Assembly (NCBI RefSeq): GCF_005116675.2
Contig: NZ_CP050699.1
Span: 3,743,001 to 3,807,000, forward strand
DNA: 64,000 bases
Source of the DNA: Desulfosediminicola ganghwensis
Lineage (GTDB): Bacteria > Desulfobacterota > Desulfobulbia > Desulfobulbales > Desulfocapsaceae
Reading direction: 5' to 3'
Notes under the pieces: model-generated
Told to the model about the DNA's origin: nothing
The model's input: only the letters and a program-made list of their open reading frames with translations
Databases searched by the model: none
Shown: one piece after another, positions 36,583-46,609 of the stretch
Layout: each line of letters begins with the position of its first letter
Position numbering within the stretch: position 1 is the first letter of the stretch
Translations under genes and position numbers: made by a program

Positions 36583-37927
36583 AGTCCCAATTCTGATCAA
36601 AGATCTGTCAAAATGCTATCAGATCTATGACAGACCTCATCATAGGCTATTGCAGATGATTCACCGCGGGCATCGTCAGTACTACCACGAATTCTGGGCA
36701 TTAAAAAACTTATCGATGAACGTTGAGAGAGGAGAAACAGTTGGAATAATTGGTCGAAATGGTGCAGGTAAGTCAACGCTGTTGAAAATGATATGCGGTA
36801 CTCTAAACCCAACTAAAGGTACTATTAAGACAAATGGTAGAATAGCAGCAATTCTCGAACTTGGTACGGGCTTTAATCCTGAATTCACAGGCAGGGAAAA
36901 TGTCTACCTTAAAGCTTCGATCCTTGGGTTAAAAAACAAAGAGATTGATGATCGTTTCGGCTCCATCGCAGATTTCGCAGAGATAGGCGACTTTATCGAT
37001 CAACCTGTACGCACCTACTCTAGCGGAATGCTGGTCCGCCTGGCATTTGCAGTCTCAGTAAACGTTGACCCAGAAATTCTCATTGTCGATGAGGCTCTCT
37101 CTGTAGGAGATGAACGTTTCCAGAGAAAATGCTTTTCGAGAATTGAGTCGATACGAAACAGCGGTGCAACCATTCTCTTCGTATCACACTCCGGCTCCAC
37201 GGTAATCCAACTCTGCGACCGAGCCATTCTCCTGGAAGACGGTGCAAAGCTTGCTGAGGGCATGCCTAAAAAAATATACGGCTATTACCAAAAATTGCTG
37301 TATGCCCCTGATGACAAAAAAGACTTTGTTAAATTAAGCATAGTAGCCGATGAGCCATTACCAGCAGCTATAGAATCTGACCAGAAGGTGGCAGAAGTAA
37401 ATACACAAGCCCCAGATCGACAACAACAAGATGCTGAAAACTTCAACCCGGATCTGGTCCCTACCAGTACTATCGAATATGAGTCTTGCGGTGCTGTGAT
37501 TTACAACCCGCAAATACTCACTTTAAGTGGGAAGATCGTTAACAATCTTGTTCGTTCAAAACGTTATATTTACAACTACGCTGTCGATTTTACAGAAGAT
37601 GTTCAAAACGTACGTTTTGGCATGTTAATAAAAACCAAAACAGGTGTAGAACTCGGTGGCGCGACCTCTGCCTGTTCACTTCATGAAATGGTGGAGTTCA
37701 TTCCTGCTGGAACGAAATATTCGGTGCAGTTCAATTTCCGCTGCGCACTTAATGAAGGTACGTATTTTCTCAACGCAGGAGTTATAGGCGAAATTTCAGG
37801 TGTTGAAACTGTTTTACACCGTTTGCTTGACCTGGCAATGTTCAAAGTTCAGCCTGAACCGAAACGCCTGACAACTGCCATTATCGACTTTGATTGCAAA
37901 CCTGATTTTTCGATTCTTAAAAACTAA
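36572..37927 (+). CDS. wzt: O-polysaccharide ABC transporter, ATPase with carbohydrate-binding C-terminus
   Basis: A 451-residue ATPase partner of Wzm. The nucleotide-binding domain has Walker A GRNGAGKST at 61-69, signature YSSGMLVRLAF and Walker B ILIVDEALSVGD. Residues about 300-451 form the extra Wzt-C beta-sandwich that in other systems recognises the finished, capped non-reducing end of the O-chain. AGGG precedes the ATG at 36572, which gives a typical Wzt N-terminus. The long C-domain predicts that export depends on a terminal modification, and sulfation or methylation are candidates here. Confidence 0.93.
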   Translation: MSCEVPILIKDLSKCYQIYDRPHHRLLQMIHRGHRQYYHEFWALKNLSMNVERGETVGIIGRNGAGKSTLLKMICGTLNPTKGTIKTNGRIAAILELGTGFNPEFTGRENVYLKASILGLKNKEIDDRFGSIADFAEIGDFIDQPVRTYSSGMLVRLAFAVSVNVDPEILIVDEALSVGDERFQRKCFSRIESIRNSGATILFVSHSGSTVIQLCDRAILLEDGAKLAEGMPKKIYGYYQKLLYAPDDKKDFVKLSIVADEPLPAAIESDQKVAEVNTQAPDRQQQDAENFNPDLVPTSTIEYESCGAVIYNPQILTLSGKIVNNLVRSKRYIYNYAVDFTEDVQNVRFGMLIKTKTGVELGGATSACSLHEMVEFIPAGTKYSVQFNFRCALNEGTYFLNAGVIGEISGVETVLHRLLDLAMFKVQPEPKRLTTAIIDFDCKPDFSILKN

Positions 37928-37933
37928 CGCCAC

Positions 37934-40504
37934 ATGAATAAGATAAATCATCTAGACAACCAACAACTACAGGATGAATTAACATCATTACGTGCATTTA
38001 AGGAACAGGTGCGAGGTTCCAGGTCATGGAGGTTCACTTCACCATTGCGGCACCTAGCTAGGAAGCTGACTCGTTTAGGTTCCATACCTGATATCACCTC
38101 CCGACTGCAGGACATAACAACTCAATCTAACCTCCAGAGGTCCTTTGATCCGCTTTTTTATAAACGCGCTTATCCTGAATCATCAAATGATCCTCGCAAA
38201 CATTACCTAACGTACGGGCTGCCTTCAGGAAAACCGGGCACAGCCCCGGTGCTAATAACAGAAAAGCAGATAACTCTGCTCGATTCAACCAAGCAGACTG
38301 TCCTCCTGGTTGTGCATGACTCAGATCATTCAGGCACTCCGGTTCTTACCTATAATATTGCCAGGCATCTGCGAACTCAGTTCAACGTAATCCTACTTCC
38401 GCTTCATGGAGGTAAGCTGATACCTGCATTCTCCATGTCCGCAGATGTATGCATTGAGCCATTCCCCGATGGTTACAATGAAAATGTGGCCTCAGCTGTT
38501 CTCGATGATTTCCTGGCCAGAGGCTTAATCGATTTTGCTATTGTAAACAGTATCGTTTCAAGATCAGTTCTTCGCATACTCGCCGAGCATTACATCCCGT
38601 CTGTATGTCTGATCCACGAATTTCCAACATATATCCGGCCTAAAAATGCATCATTGCAGGTACAGTTATGGGCCACCAGAACAATTTACTCTGCGAGACT
38701 GGTTTACGAAAACACTGCTGAGCAGTGTCCTGAATTGAAAGAGTCAAACGCACTTATCATCCCTCAGGGAAAGTGTTCTCCGCCTGAAAATGACACACAT
38801 TCAGGATCGCTATCTGATCCTCTAGCTACTATTGAGGATGCACTTGACCTTCTAAAGTCTTACCAATTACCTGATGGTGCCATACTCATCATTGGCGTAG
38901 GTACCGTTGAGTTTCGCAAAGGGGTCGACCTATTTATAGATTGCGCCAGTCGACTACTTCATGCTTGTACTGATCTTCCCCTGCTTTTTGCATGGATTGG
39001 ACCCGGCTATGATCCTGAATCAGACCTGAATTATTCAACCTTTCTAAAAGATCAGATACATAGACTCGGCTTGACCGATAAATTCGTTTTTACCGGACAT
39101 ATCCAACAAATAGGTAAAATTTACGAAATGGCAGATGTGCTCTTTTTAAGCTCTCGTCTCGACCCATTACCTAACACCGCTATAGAAGCTATGAGTTCAG
39201 GTGTGCCTGTTGTATGTTTTCAGAACGCCTCTGGAATAGCCGATGTTCTCACCGACTTTAACATGGATCGCGAATGTGTCGTTCCTTATCTTAGAACCGA
39301 TCTGGCGGCTCAAAAAATTGCCGCGCTATGTAACAAAACCGCACTTAGGACTTATGTAGGGAACACTCTTAAAAAGCAGGCCTCCAGCACTTTTGATATG
39401 GGTAACTACTCAGGGCAACTTGCAGATATTGCGCTTAACTGCACCCAAACAGTCAATAAAGAAAAGGAAGAGTGTCTTCGTCTCATCAACAGTGACCTTA
39501 TTGATCTCTCTTTTTTCCCCCCCCCTACTTTGGGTCCGCTTACTCAGCAACAGGCCGCCCGCTTATTCGTGCGCTCATGGCGAAGCGGTGTGCAGCGCAG
39601 AAAACCTTTTCCAGGCTTCCATCCCGGGATCTATGCCGAACTAAATGATGTCGATTTATCCAGCTCAACCCCCCTCATTCACTTTATTGATGCAGGCAGA
39701 CCAAAAGGCCGTTGGCGATCCCGGCTGATTAGTCCCTCAAAAAATAGCTGTTTTGAAAATCCTGAACTGAATAGCCAGCTAAAGATAGGCCTCCATATCC
39801 ATTGCTATTACCCTGAATTACTTTCGGGGTTGATTGAGCAAATTAGCAGGCAACCACTCAAGCAATTCGACCTGCTTGTAAGTACAACGACTGACGATGG
39901 CTTCCGCCTAGCTAAAAAGGTGACTGACTCCTGGCAATCAGGCAAAGCAATCTGCCGTAAAGTCCCTAATAAAGGTCGTGATATCGGTCCATTTTTAACT
40001 GAGTTCGGCGACAGAATCATCAACGATTACGATATAATTGGCCATTTCCATACAAAAAAAAGCCTTGCTGTTGCTGATAATGGGGTAGTTCAGGTCTGGG
40101 TTGATTATCTGCTAGAGCATCTGATTGGCGCAAATCATCATATGATACCGACAATCCTTGATGCTTTTGCGAGAAGCCCAAAGCTTGGACTCGTCTTCCC
40201 CGAAGATCCATACATTGTCGGGTGGTCAGCCAATCATCACACAGCCAGACAATTAGCCGAAGAACTGGGAATTGAAGATATAGGTTATAAATTCTTTAAC
40301 TTCCCGGTCGGCAACATGTTTTGGGCTCGCCCGGAGGCTTTGTCATCACTATTTCTGCGCAACTTTCAATGGGATGATTACCCAGAGGAGCCATTGGCTA
40401 ACGATGGCTCCCTCCTTCACGCCCTTGAGAGGATGATCCCATTAATAGTACAAAAGCACGGATTTCGACACGCCTTGACCTATATACCAGGAATGACGAG
40501 GTAA
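37934..40504 (+). CDS. GT4 glycosyltransferase fused to rhamnan-synthesis F-like domain
   Basis: An 856-residue protein starting six bases after wzt. Order: short coiled coil (8-22), linker SWRFTSPLRHLARKL (32-46), a FDPLFYKRAYP...HYLTYG motif (about 72-100), GT4 glycosyltransferase (about 115-500, with FRKGVDLFIDCASRLL and LSSRLDPLPNTAIEAMSSG), a second copy of the motif (FHPGIYAELN...LIHFIDAG, about 557-590), then an RgpF domain (about 615-856) with NKGRDIGPFL and HFHTKKS. RgpF-type domains polymerise or extend rhamnan in streptococci. This is probably a bifunctional chain-extending glycosyltransferase acting at the cytoplasmic face. Confidence 0.85.
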   Translation: MNKINHLDNQQLQDELTSLRAFKEQVRGSRSWRFTSPLRHLARKLTRLGSIPDITSRLQDITTQSNLQRSFDPLFYKRAYPESSNDPRKHYLTYGLPSGKPGTAPVLITEKQITLLDSTKQTVLLVVHDSDHSGTPVLTYNIARHLRTQFNVILLPLHGGKLIPAFSMSADVCIEPFPDGYNENVASAVLDDFLARGLIDFAIVNSIVSRSVLRILAEHYIPSVCLIHEFPTYIRPKNASLQVQLWATRTIYSARLVYENTAEQCPELKESNALIIPQGKCSPPENDTHSGSLSDPLATIEDALDLLKSYQLPDGAILIIGVGTVEFRKGVDLFIDCASRLLHACTDLPLLFAWIGPGYDPESDLNYSTFLKDQIHRLGLTDKFVFTGHIQQIGKIYEMADVLFLSSRLDPLPNTAIEAMSSGVPVVCFQNASGIADVLTDFNMDRECVVPYLRTDLAAQKIAALCNKTALRTYVGNTLKKQASSTFDMGNYSGQLADIALNCTQTVNKEKEECLRLINSDLIDLSFFPPPTLGPLTQQQAARLFVRSWRSGVQRRKPFPGFHPGIYAELNDVDLSSSTPLIHFIDAGRPKGRWRSRLISPSKNSCFENPELNSQLKIGLHIHCYYPELLSGLIEQISRQPLKQFDLLVSTTTDDGFRLAKKVTDSWQSGKAICRKVPNKGRDIGPFLTEFGDRIINDYDIIGHFHTKKSLAVADNGVVQVWVDYLLEHLIGANHHMIPTILDAFARSPKLGLVFPEDPYIVGWSANHHTARQLAEELGIEDIGYKFFNFPVGNMFWARPEALSSLFLRNFQWDDYPEEPLANDGSLLHALERMIPLIVQKHGFRHALTYIPGMTR

Positions 40505-40549
40505 TATAATACGACAACTGCACTGCTCTGTATAAACTATAGGAATAGA

Positions 40550-41416
40550 ATGCAGCTATTTTCAAAAATACGCGACCAGTTCATCAAACCCAAAGAGCAC
40601 TTGGACATCACCATTGTTGGCAGCTGCCTATCAAATTTTGTTGTTTCGAGCTATCTCGAAAAGCATCTTCCACCGAACCTGCCAATTCGCCGCCTAACAA
40701 GCGCCTTACAATTGCGTACTGATATTATTCTTGAGTTACTGGAACACAAAGGCATGGACATCGACCTCGTTGAACATTATCTCAAAGCCGGAAAGTGGGG
40801 AAAAAGTGCTACCCAACACAAATATGCCCAATGGTTCTCTTCATTCGTCCTTGAAAAATGTCTAGAGTCAAGAAACATCCATGACGATTGTCCTGATCTG
40901 CTGATCATGGATTCTCTTTGTGATATTCGCCATAGCCTTTATGCCCATCGCAGTAAAGGCTGGAAAGCATTTTTTGGTAATATTCAATTCAGTGACGCCT
41001 CAGTAGAAAAAAACTTTACAAATGAATTCTCCCACATCGGCCTGCTTCCTGCTGATGAGCAACTCAAAAAACTAATCAGGCTAGTAATGCACTTCAAAAA
41101 AAGAAACTCAAGCCTAAGAGTTGTTTATATGCATTTCCCTTTAAATCCTAATTATGTAGATCAGAAGTGGATAGCCCGCAGCTCTCATTTCGAGATGTTA
41201 CTCAATGTCTTTTTGGAAAGAGATAAGCATAAGGATATTCTCTCAATTTCTGTTCCTGAAAAGTTGAATATCCCAGTGACTGACCCTGAACATCCAAATT
41301 ACAGCCCCCAGATATGGAATCATTTTTACCCGGAAACATATAATTTTTTCGCGGAGCATATCTCACATTTTATACTTAATAGAAAACCTATGTTCAAGCC
41401 ATCAGGCACAAATTAA
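40550..41416 (+). CDS. SGNH-hydrolase-like protein of glycan locus
   Basis: A 288-residue protein without signal peptide. Residues about 20-28 (DITIVGSCLSNFV) resemble the GSC/GDS nucleophile block seen in SGNH-like families of capsule loci (WcbI/DUF6270-like), and WNHFYPETYNFFAEHI near 263-278 could be the D/E..H block. This suggests an acyl- or other group transferase or esterase acting on the polymer, but family membership is by eye only. AGGAA lies before the ATG. It sits between two multi-domain glycosyltransferases in the wzm-wzt operon. Confidence 0.5.
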   Translation: MQLFSKIRDQFIKPKEHLDITIVGSCLSNFVVSSYLEKHLPPNLPIRRLTSALQLRTDIILELLEHKGMDIDLVEHYLKAGKWGKSATQHKYAQWFSSFVLEKCLESRNIHDDCPDLLIMDSLCDIRHSLYAHRSKGWKAFFGNIQFSDASVEKNFTNEFSHIGLLPADEQLKKLIRLVMHFKKRNSSLRVVYMHFPLNPNYVDQKWIARSSHFEMLLNVFLERDKHKDILSISVPEKLNIPVTDPEHPNYSPQIWNHFYPETYNFFAEHISHFILNRKPMFKPSGTN

Positions 41417-41530
41417 CACTGTGATCCCAGACTACAATCGGTTTCGTTTATATCGCATATTTTTTCTTATGTATGCATAGGCTTAACATTATTATCCCAA
41501 AATATCTCAACCGGAAAACAGGCTATTCTC

Positions 41531-44500
41531 ATGAAAAAATGTCTCTTAATCCTTGGTATGCATCGTAGTGGAACTTCTGCTTTTACCGGTACACTTAATA
41601 ACCTTGGGGTTAATCTCGGAAAAAACCTGATGCCTTCGAAACCTGACAATCCCAAAGGTTTTTTTGAGAATCGCATAGTCCACGATATAAACAACGACAT
41701 TTTTACCCTCTTGAATTCTCATTGGAGCGATATTTTCCCCCTTTCCGAAAAATGGTGGGAATCACCTATCATCAGACCTTTTCATCGTAGAATTTCATCA
41801 TTTATTAATAACGAATTCAATGACAACGCCATATTTGCACTGAAAGATCCCCGGCTATGCCGTTTGGCACCAATCTGGATTCAGGTTCTAAAAGAAAATA
41901 ATATCGAACCGTTTTTTGTATTAATCGCACGCAACCCGGCAGAAGTTGCTGCTTCTTTGAAAGAACGGAACGATATGGCGCCTGAGGTTGCAATGCATTT
42001 ATGGTTCAGACATGTACTTGAAGCCGAATTTCAGACGAGAGATCATCATAGAGGATTTGTATCTTTCGAAAAACTTATAGAACAGCCTAACACTTCTGTT
42101 CTCGGTACCATTAAACAACTCAGACTAGAATCAGATATCGATACCACTCCACTTGTTCAGGCCGAAACCAATTTTATAGATAAAAGCATGCGTCACCATG
42201 TCATCACTAATTCTGATGATTCCACCTTCAAACTTGCTGCAACTTGCTATGAGATCTTACAATCTCTATCTGAAAACATCTTGGCACCAATAACCATCCA
42301 TGAAAAGTTCGACGAAATTCGAAACGAATACCAAAATCTATTCGATATTTTTCTCAGTGAAGAGATGTGCGATTTAGCAAAAATGCGATCCATAATAACT
42401 ACTTGTGGTGAAGAAATTTCACATCTCAAACAGCGACACAAGGAAGAACTGAAGCTCGTTCAGGATAAAGCAGACCAGGAACTTGAAGTTCTTCATGAAC
42501 AATATGAAGGCAAGATGAAAGGTGCTCTATTCACGTTGAAGTGTCAAAATGAATTCGCTGCTACAGAATCTCAGAAACTAATCAATAAACTGAAAACTGA
42601 AAACGAACTGCTCAAAGCACATCTCAGTCACTCACAAACAACTGTTGAGCAGATGCAGGAAACCCTGGGTTGGCAATTAGCAGATAAAACAAGGGCAGTA
42701 GCCCATAAACTTTTACCCCCTGATTCTCTGCGAAGACGCGCTGGTCGGGTATCAGTGCGCAGCGCAAAAGTTCTGATACAAGAGGGGCCAAAATCTTTGC
42801 TGCAAAAAAGTGGCAATAAAATAATCGGTTCAAAGTTATCATTTCAAGATACTCTACTTGAATCGTTAAATATAAACCCTGATTCCGAAAATTCATTACA
42901 TTTTAAGGAGAATGATAACGTACAAGCCAGCATTATTATTCCAGTCTACAATAACTGGTCATACACCTGGAAATGTCTTCTCTCAATTTACCACCGTACC
43001 GAAGGGAATTACGAGATTATCATTGTTGATAACGGCTCAACAGATGAGACACCGAAAAGATTGGCTAAATGTACCGGGATTACGGTAATAACCAACTCAA
43101 CCAACGAGGTATTTGTTACCGGATGCAATCAGGGCGCTGAGGCGGCTAATGGTGAATACCTAATTTTCTTAAATAATGATACAGAAGTGACTATTGGTTG
43201 GCTACAGGCACTGCTGGCCCCCTTTAGTGACCCGAAAACTGGAATCGTTGGCGGACGCTTACTGTATCCGGACGGTAGCTTACAAGAAGCTGGAAATATT
43301 GTATGGAGTGACGGTAATGGCTGGAACTATGGCCATGGAGACGATCCTTACCTACCTCAATACTCCTATCGTAAAGAAGTCGATTACTGTTCAGGTGCCT
43401 GCCTTGCTATTCCACAAAATCTTTGGCAAAAACTTGGCGGATTCGATATTCGTTATCGTCCTGCATACTATGAAGACACCGATCTTTGTTTTAGTGCCAG
43501 GAAATATGGCTATAAAGTAATTTACCAGCCAGAGGCGCAGGTAATTCATCACGGAGGGGCCTCCGCAGGTACTAATACAAGTCAAGGTTACAAAAAGTAC
43601 CAGGAGATCAACAAAGCGAAGTTCCAGCACAAGTGGAAGCACACCTTAACAAGAGATCATTATTCCGATCCCAGTATGCTGTACCTGGCAAGAGAGCGTG
43701 GAGCAGAGAAGAGAATTTTAATTATTGACCATTATGCACCGACCTTCGATAAAGACTCAGGTTCTCTCAGAATGTTCAGCCTGATTCAAATCTTTCAAGA
43801 ACTGGGCTTTAAGGTGCTTTTCTGGCCTGACAATCGGGAGTATGACAAGAGATATACCCTTGAACTTCAGAGGTTGGGAGTAGAAGTGTTTTTTGGTGAT
43901 ACCACCTTCGAGCAATTCATTATCGAATATGGCAAATACCTGGACGTCGTCCTCCTTTCAAGACCATATATCGCTAAGAATTACATCCATCTAGTTAAAA
44001 CCAACTCGAATGCCATCACCATCTTCGATACTGTTGACCTTCATTATCTTAGGGAAGAGAGGAAGGCAAAGCTTATAGTAGAACAATGGAAAAACCTGGA
44101 ATTCTATTTGGCAAATGAAACTGATGCAACTCTTGTTGTTAGCCCAACTGAAAAAGAGATACTTAGCCAGGAAGAATTTATCGATAAAGTGCACATTGTC
44201 AGCAACGTTCATCAACTTCAAGATTGCAACAATAACTTCATAGACCGCACCGGATTGATGTTCATAGGTGGTTTTAATCATCCACCAAACGAAGATGGAA
44301 TACTGTGGTTCGTGAATGCTGTTTTACCATTAATCAAGAGAAAACTTCCAGGCATTCACTTAACAATCGTTGGCAGCAATCCATCTCAGGAATTACAAAA
44401 TCTCCAAAATCAGACCATTGATGTAACTGGTTATGTAGAGGATGTGAGTACATATTTTGAAGATGCTCGGGTCTTCGTGTGCCCTTTGAGGTATGGAGCA

Positions 44501-45613
44501 GGAGTCAAGGGAAAATTGGGGCAAAGTATTAGCTATGGGTTACCTGTAGTAACAACATCTGTTGGCGCTGAAGGCATGGGACTGTCACATGGAGTCAATG
44601 CCTTGATAGCAGACCAAGCAGAAGATTTCGCACAAAACGTAATCGAACTTTATACAGACGCGAACACATGGCAAAAGATATCAAATAATAGCAGGAAGGT
44701 TATAGAGGAAAATTTCTCTATACCTGTGATAAAAAATTCACTAATTAATATTTTCGACCAAAATAAAAGTGACAACAAACCAAGGTATATTTTATTACAT
44801 TGTCATCTTTTTAAAAATGCAGGAACAACATTTGATTGGAGTCTTCACAGATTTTTTGGCGCGAAGTTTTACGAACATCATGATGATGAACAGATGAAAC
44901 GTGGACGCAAGTATCTCGGACCATTCCTCAAAGAGAATAAGGGTATATCTGCGCTTACCAGTCATCATGTTACATTTCCGTTACCAACCGAAGAAAGTCT
45001 TCATTTGATACCTGCGATTATATTTCGCCATCCCATAGACAGGATTGGCTCCGTCTACTCATTTGAGAGACAGCAATTTTCAAACACTCCAGGTGCTAAG
45101 AAAGCAAAAGAGTTGTCTTTCAAAGACTATGTAGGATGGAGGTTGTTAAAAAATACAGGCGCAACGATACGAAATTACCAAACAAGGTATTTTATTGAAG
45201 AAGACTCAGCAGATTTAACACAGTATCATTTCGAGGTCGCCCTCGATGAAATAGAAAAGATACCTTTGATTGGTGTTGTTGAACGCTATGATGAAACCAT
45301 GGTTGTGTTTGAACATTATCTTGATCATTTTTTCCCACATATAGATTTATCCTACATAAGGCAGAATGTTTCAAACAGCAGAGATAACGTCATAACAAAG
45401 CGTATAGCAACGATAAAAACAAGCCTTGGGCCGCAGTTATTTGAAAAAGTTATTGAAAGTAATGGTTATGATTTGAAAATACATGATATCGCCAACCGGA
45501 AACTCGATTGTCAAATTAGTCAAATTACCAATTTTGAAAAGAAATTATCAGACTTCAAAGATCGATGCCGGATGCTGCAACTTTCTGCAAACTCATCTGT
45601 TGATAAAAATTAG
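41531..45613 (+). CDS. four-domain fusion: sulfotransferase - GT2 - GT4 - sulfotransferase
   Basis: A 1360-residue protein. Residues 1-260 are a sulfotransferase-like domain with the PAPS 5'-phosphate loop GMHRSGTSA (9-17) and 3'-phosphate segment ARNPAEVAASLKERN. A coiled coil follows (about 290-385). GT2 is at about 463-710 (IIIPVYNNWSYTW, VDNGSTDET, LNNDTEVT, YYEDTDLCFSARK). GT4 is at about 727-1070 (LIIDHYAPTFDKDSGS, GAGVKGKLGQSISYGLPVV). The C-terminal domain (about 1087-1330) again looks like a sulfotransferase (HLFKNAGTTFDWSL, RHPIDRIGSVYSFE). It probably builds and sulfates the O-chain or its cap. Last gene of the operon. Confidence 0.83.
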   Translation: MKKCLLILGMHRSGTSAFTGTLNNLGVNLGKNLMPSKPDNPKGFFENRIVHDINNDIFTLLNSHWSDIFPLSEKWWESPIIRPFHRRISSFINNEFNDNAIFALKDPRLCRLAPIWIQVLKENNIEPFFVLIARNPAEVAASLKERNDMAPEVAMHLWFRHVLEAEFQTRDHHRGFVSFEKLIEQPNTSVLGTIKQLRLESDIDTTPLVQAETNFIDKSMRHHVITNSDDSTFKLAATCYEILQSLSENILAPITIHEKFDEIRNEYQNLFDIFLSEEMCDLAKMRSIITTCGEEISHLKQRHKEELKLVQDKADQELEVLHEQYEGKMKGALFTLKCQNEFAATESQKLINKLKTENELLKAHLSHSQTTVEQMQETLGWQLADKTRAVAHKLLPPDSLRRRAGRVSVRSAKVLIQEGPKSLLQKSGNKIIGSKLSFQDTLLESLNINPDSENSLHFKENDNVQASIIIPVYNNWSYTWKCLLSIYHRTEGNYEIIIVDNGSTDETPKRLAKCTGITVITNSTNEVFVTGCNQGAEAANGEYLIFLNNDTEVTIGWLQALLAPFSDPKTGIVGGRLLYPDGSLQEAGNIVWSDGNGWNYGHGDDPYLPQYSYRKEVDYCSGACLAIPQNLWQKLGGFDIRYRPAYYEDTDLCFSARKYGYKVIYQPEAQVIHHGGASAGTNTSQGYKKYQEINKAKFQHKWKHTLTRDHYSDPSMLYLARERGAEKRILIIDHYAPTFDKDSGSLRMFSLIQIFQELGFKVLFWPDNREYDKRYTLELQRLGVEVFFGDTTFEQFIIEYGKYLDVVLLSRPYIAKNYIHLVKTNSNAITIFDTVDLHYLREERKAKLIVEQWKNLEFYLANETDATLVVSPTEKEILSQEEFIDKVHIVSNVHQLQDCNNNFIDRTGLMFIGGFNHPPNEDGILWFVNAVLPLIKRKLPGIHLTIVGSNPSQELQNLQNQTIDVTGYVEDVSTYFEDARVFVCPLRYGAGVKGKLGQSISYGLPVVTTSVGAEGMGLSHGVNALIADQAEDFAQNVIELYTDANTWQKISNNSRKVIEENFSIPVIKNSLINIFDQNKSDNKPRYILLHCHLFKNAGTTFDWSLHRFFGAKFYEHHDDEQMKRGRKYLGPFLKENKGISALTSHHVTFPLPTEESLHLIPAIIFRHPIDRIGSVYSFERQQFSNTPGAKKAKELSFKDYVGWRLLKNTGATIRNYQTRYFIEEDSADLTQYHFEVALDEIEKIPLIGVVERYDETMVVFEHYLDHFFPHIDLSYIRQNVSNSRDNVITKRIATIKTSLGPQLFEKVIESNGYDLKIHDIANRKLDCQISQITNFEKKLSDFKDRCRMLQLSANSSVDKN

Positions 45614-45657
45614 ATTACTCATTGATTATTTATCTGAAAGACAGCTGGATTAGTACA

Positions 45658-45675
45658 ATAAGTGCAACACACTGA
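45658..45675 (+). repeat. IS30-family left inverted repeat
   Basis: AATAAGTGCAACACACTG. The first 14 bases match the right repeat exactly. Confidence 0.8.
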
Positions 45676-46580
45676 ATATGGAAAAGTGAGTGAGTTGAAG
45701 GTATGGTGTCAGCTCCTACACTTAACCAACGCCAGGATTGCATGAAACAACATAAACACCACCGACAACCAACTCTTGAACAAAGATACCAGATTTCAAG
45801 ACTTCGTAAAGCAGGTATGAGTCTCAGAGCTATAGCCGATGAGGTTGGAATCAGTTGCAGCACAGTAATCAGAGAACTTAGCAAGAACTCTACTGCTGAT
45901 GGCTATAACGCTGATGCTGCGCAAATATCAACCAATAAAAGACGATCAGAAAGCCATAAACACAACAAACGATCTCCTGAAACTGATCGTATTATTTCTG
46001 AATCTTTATCGCTTGGCTTGTCTCCTGAAGCAATCAGTCAGAGGACGAAAGTTGAATTGTCGCCTGAATCGGTCCTATGCCATGGCACTATCTACACAAG
46101 TATTTATAACAATAAAGCGCGTGGAGGGAGGTTATTCAGTCGACTGCCAAGGCATGTTAAAAAACGTTGGAAAGGCGGTAAGAGAAGACACATGGCGGGA
46201 GCTTCGTTGATACCTCAACAACAAGATATTTCAAAAAGACATACAATTTTGGACAAACGCAGTCGTATAGGTGACTGGGAAGACGACACTGGCCTCGGCA
46301 AGAAGGGTTTACCTGGTGACACTCCTTGATCGAATCAACAGGTTCACATTTGTTCTACGAGTTTCTAAGAAAACTAAAAATTAGGCGGCCTCAGCAATGG
46401 CAGCGTTGTTGAGCAGAGTGCAGGAGGTCCGCACAATAACCCTTGACCACTGTTCGGAATGTGCATTCATTCAACCGCTTCCGTAGCGGCGGGGGCGGGA
46501 ACTATTTTTCCAAAAAAAAGCGAGTTGGTAGCGTGGACCTAATAAAAACTCAAATAGCAGGATTAGGCGCTTCTGGCCCA

Positions 46581-46588
46581 AGGGATTT
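46581..46588. repeat. IS66 target-site duplication, left copy
   Basis: AGGGATTT directly abuts the left end of the IS66 element. The identical copy is at 49000-49007. Confidence 0.9.
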
Positions 46589-46609
46589 GTAAGCGGTAAT
46601 TAAACCCCA
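46589..46609 (+). repeat. IS66 left inverted repeat
   Basis: GTAAGCGGTAATTAAACCCC plus A; 17 of 21 positions match the right repeat. Confidence 0.85.

Noticed and set aside
39500-39530. Run of eight C in the GT4-RgpF gene as a possible phase-variation tract
   Set aside because: The frame is open through it and the run falls in a linker. A short homopolymer alone is weak evidence.
46525-46540. GGTAGCGTGG, resembling the ops/JUMPstart core
   Set aside because: Lies within the decayed IS30 transposase, matches only nine or ten positions and is not upstream of a glycan operon.
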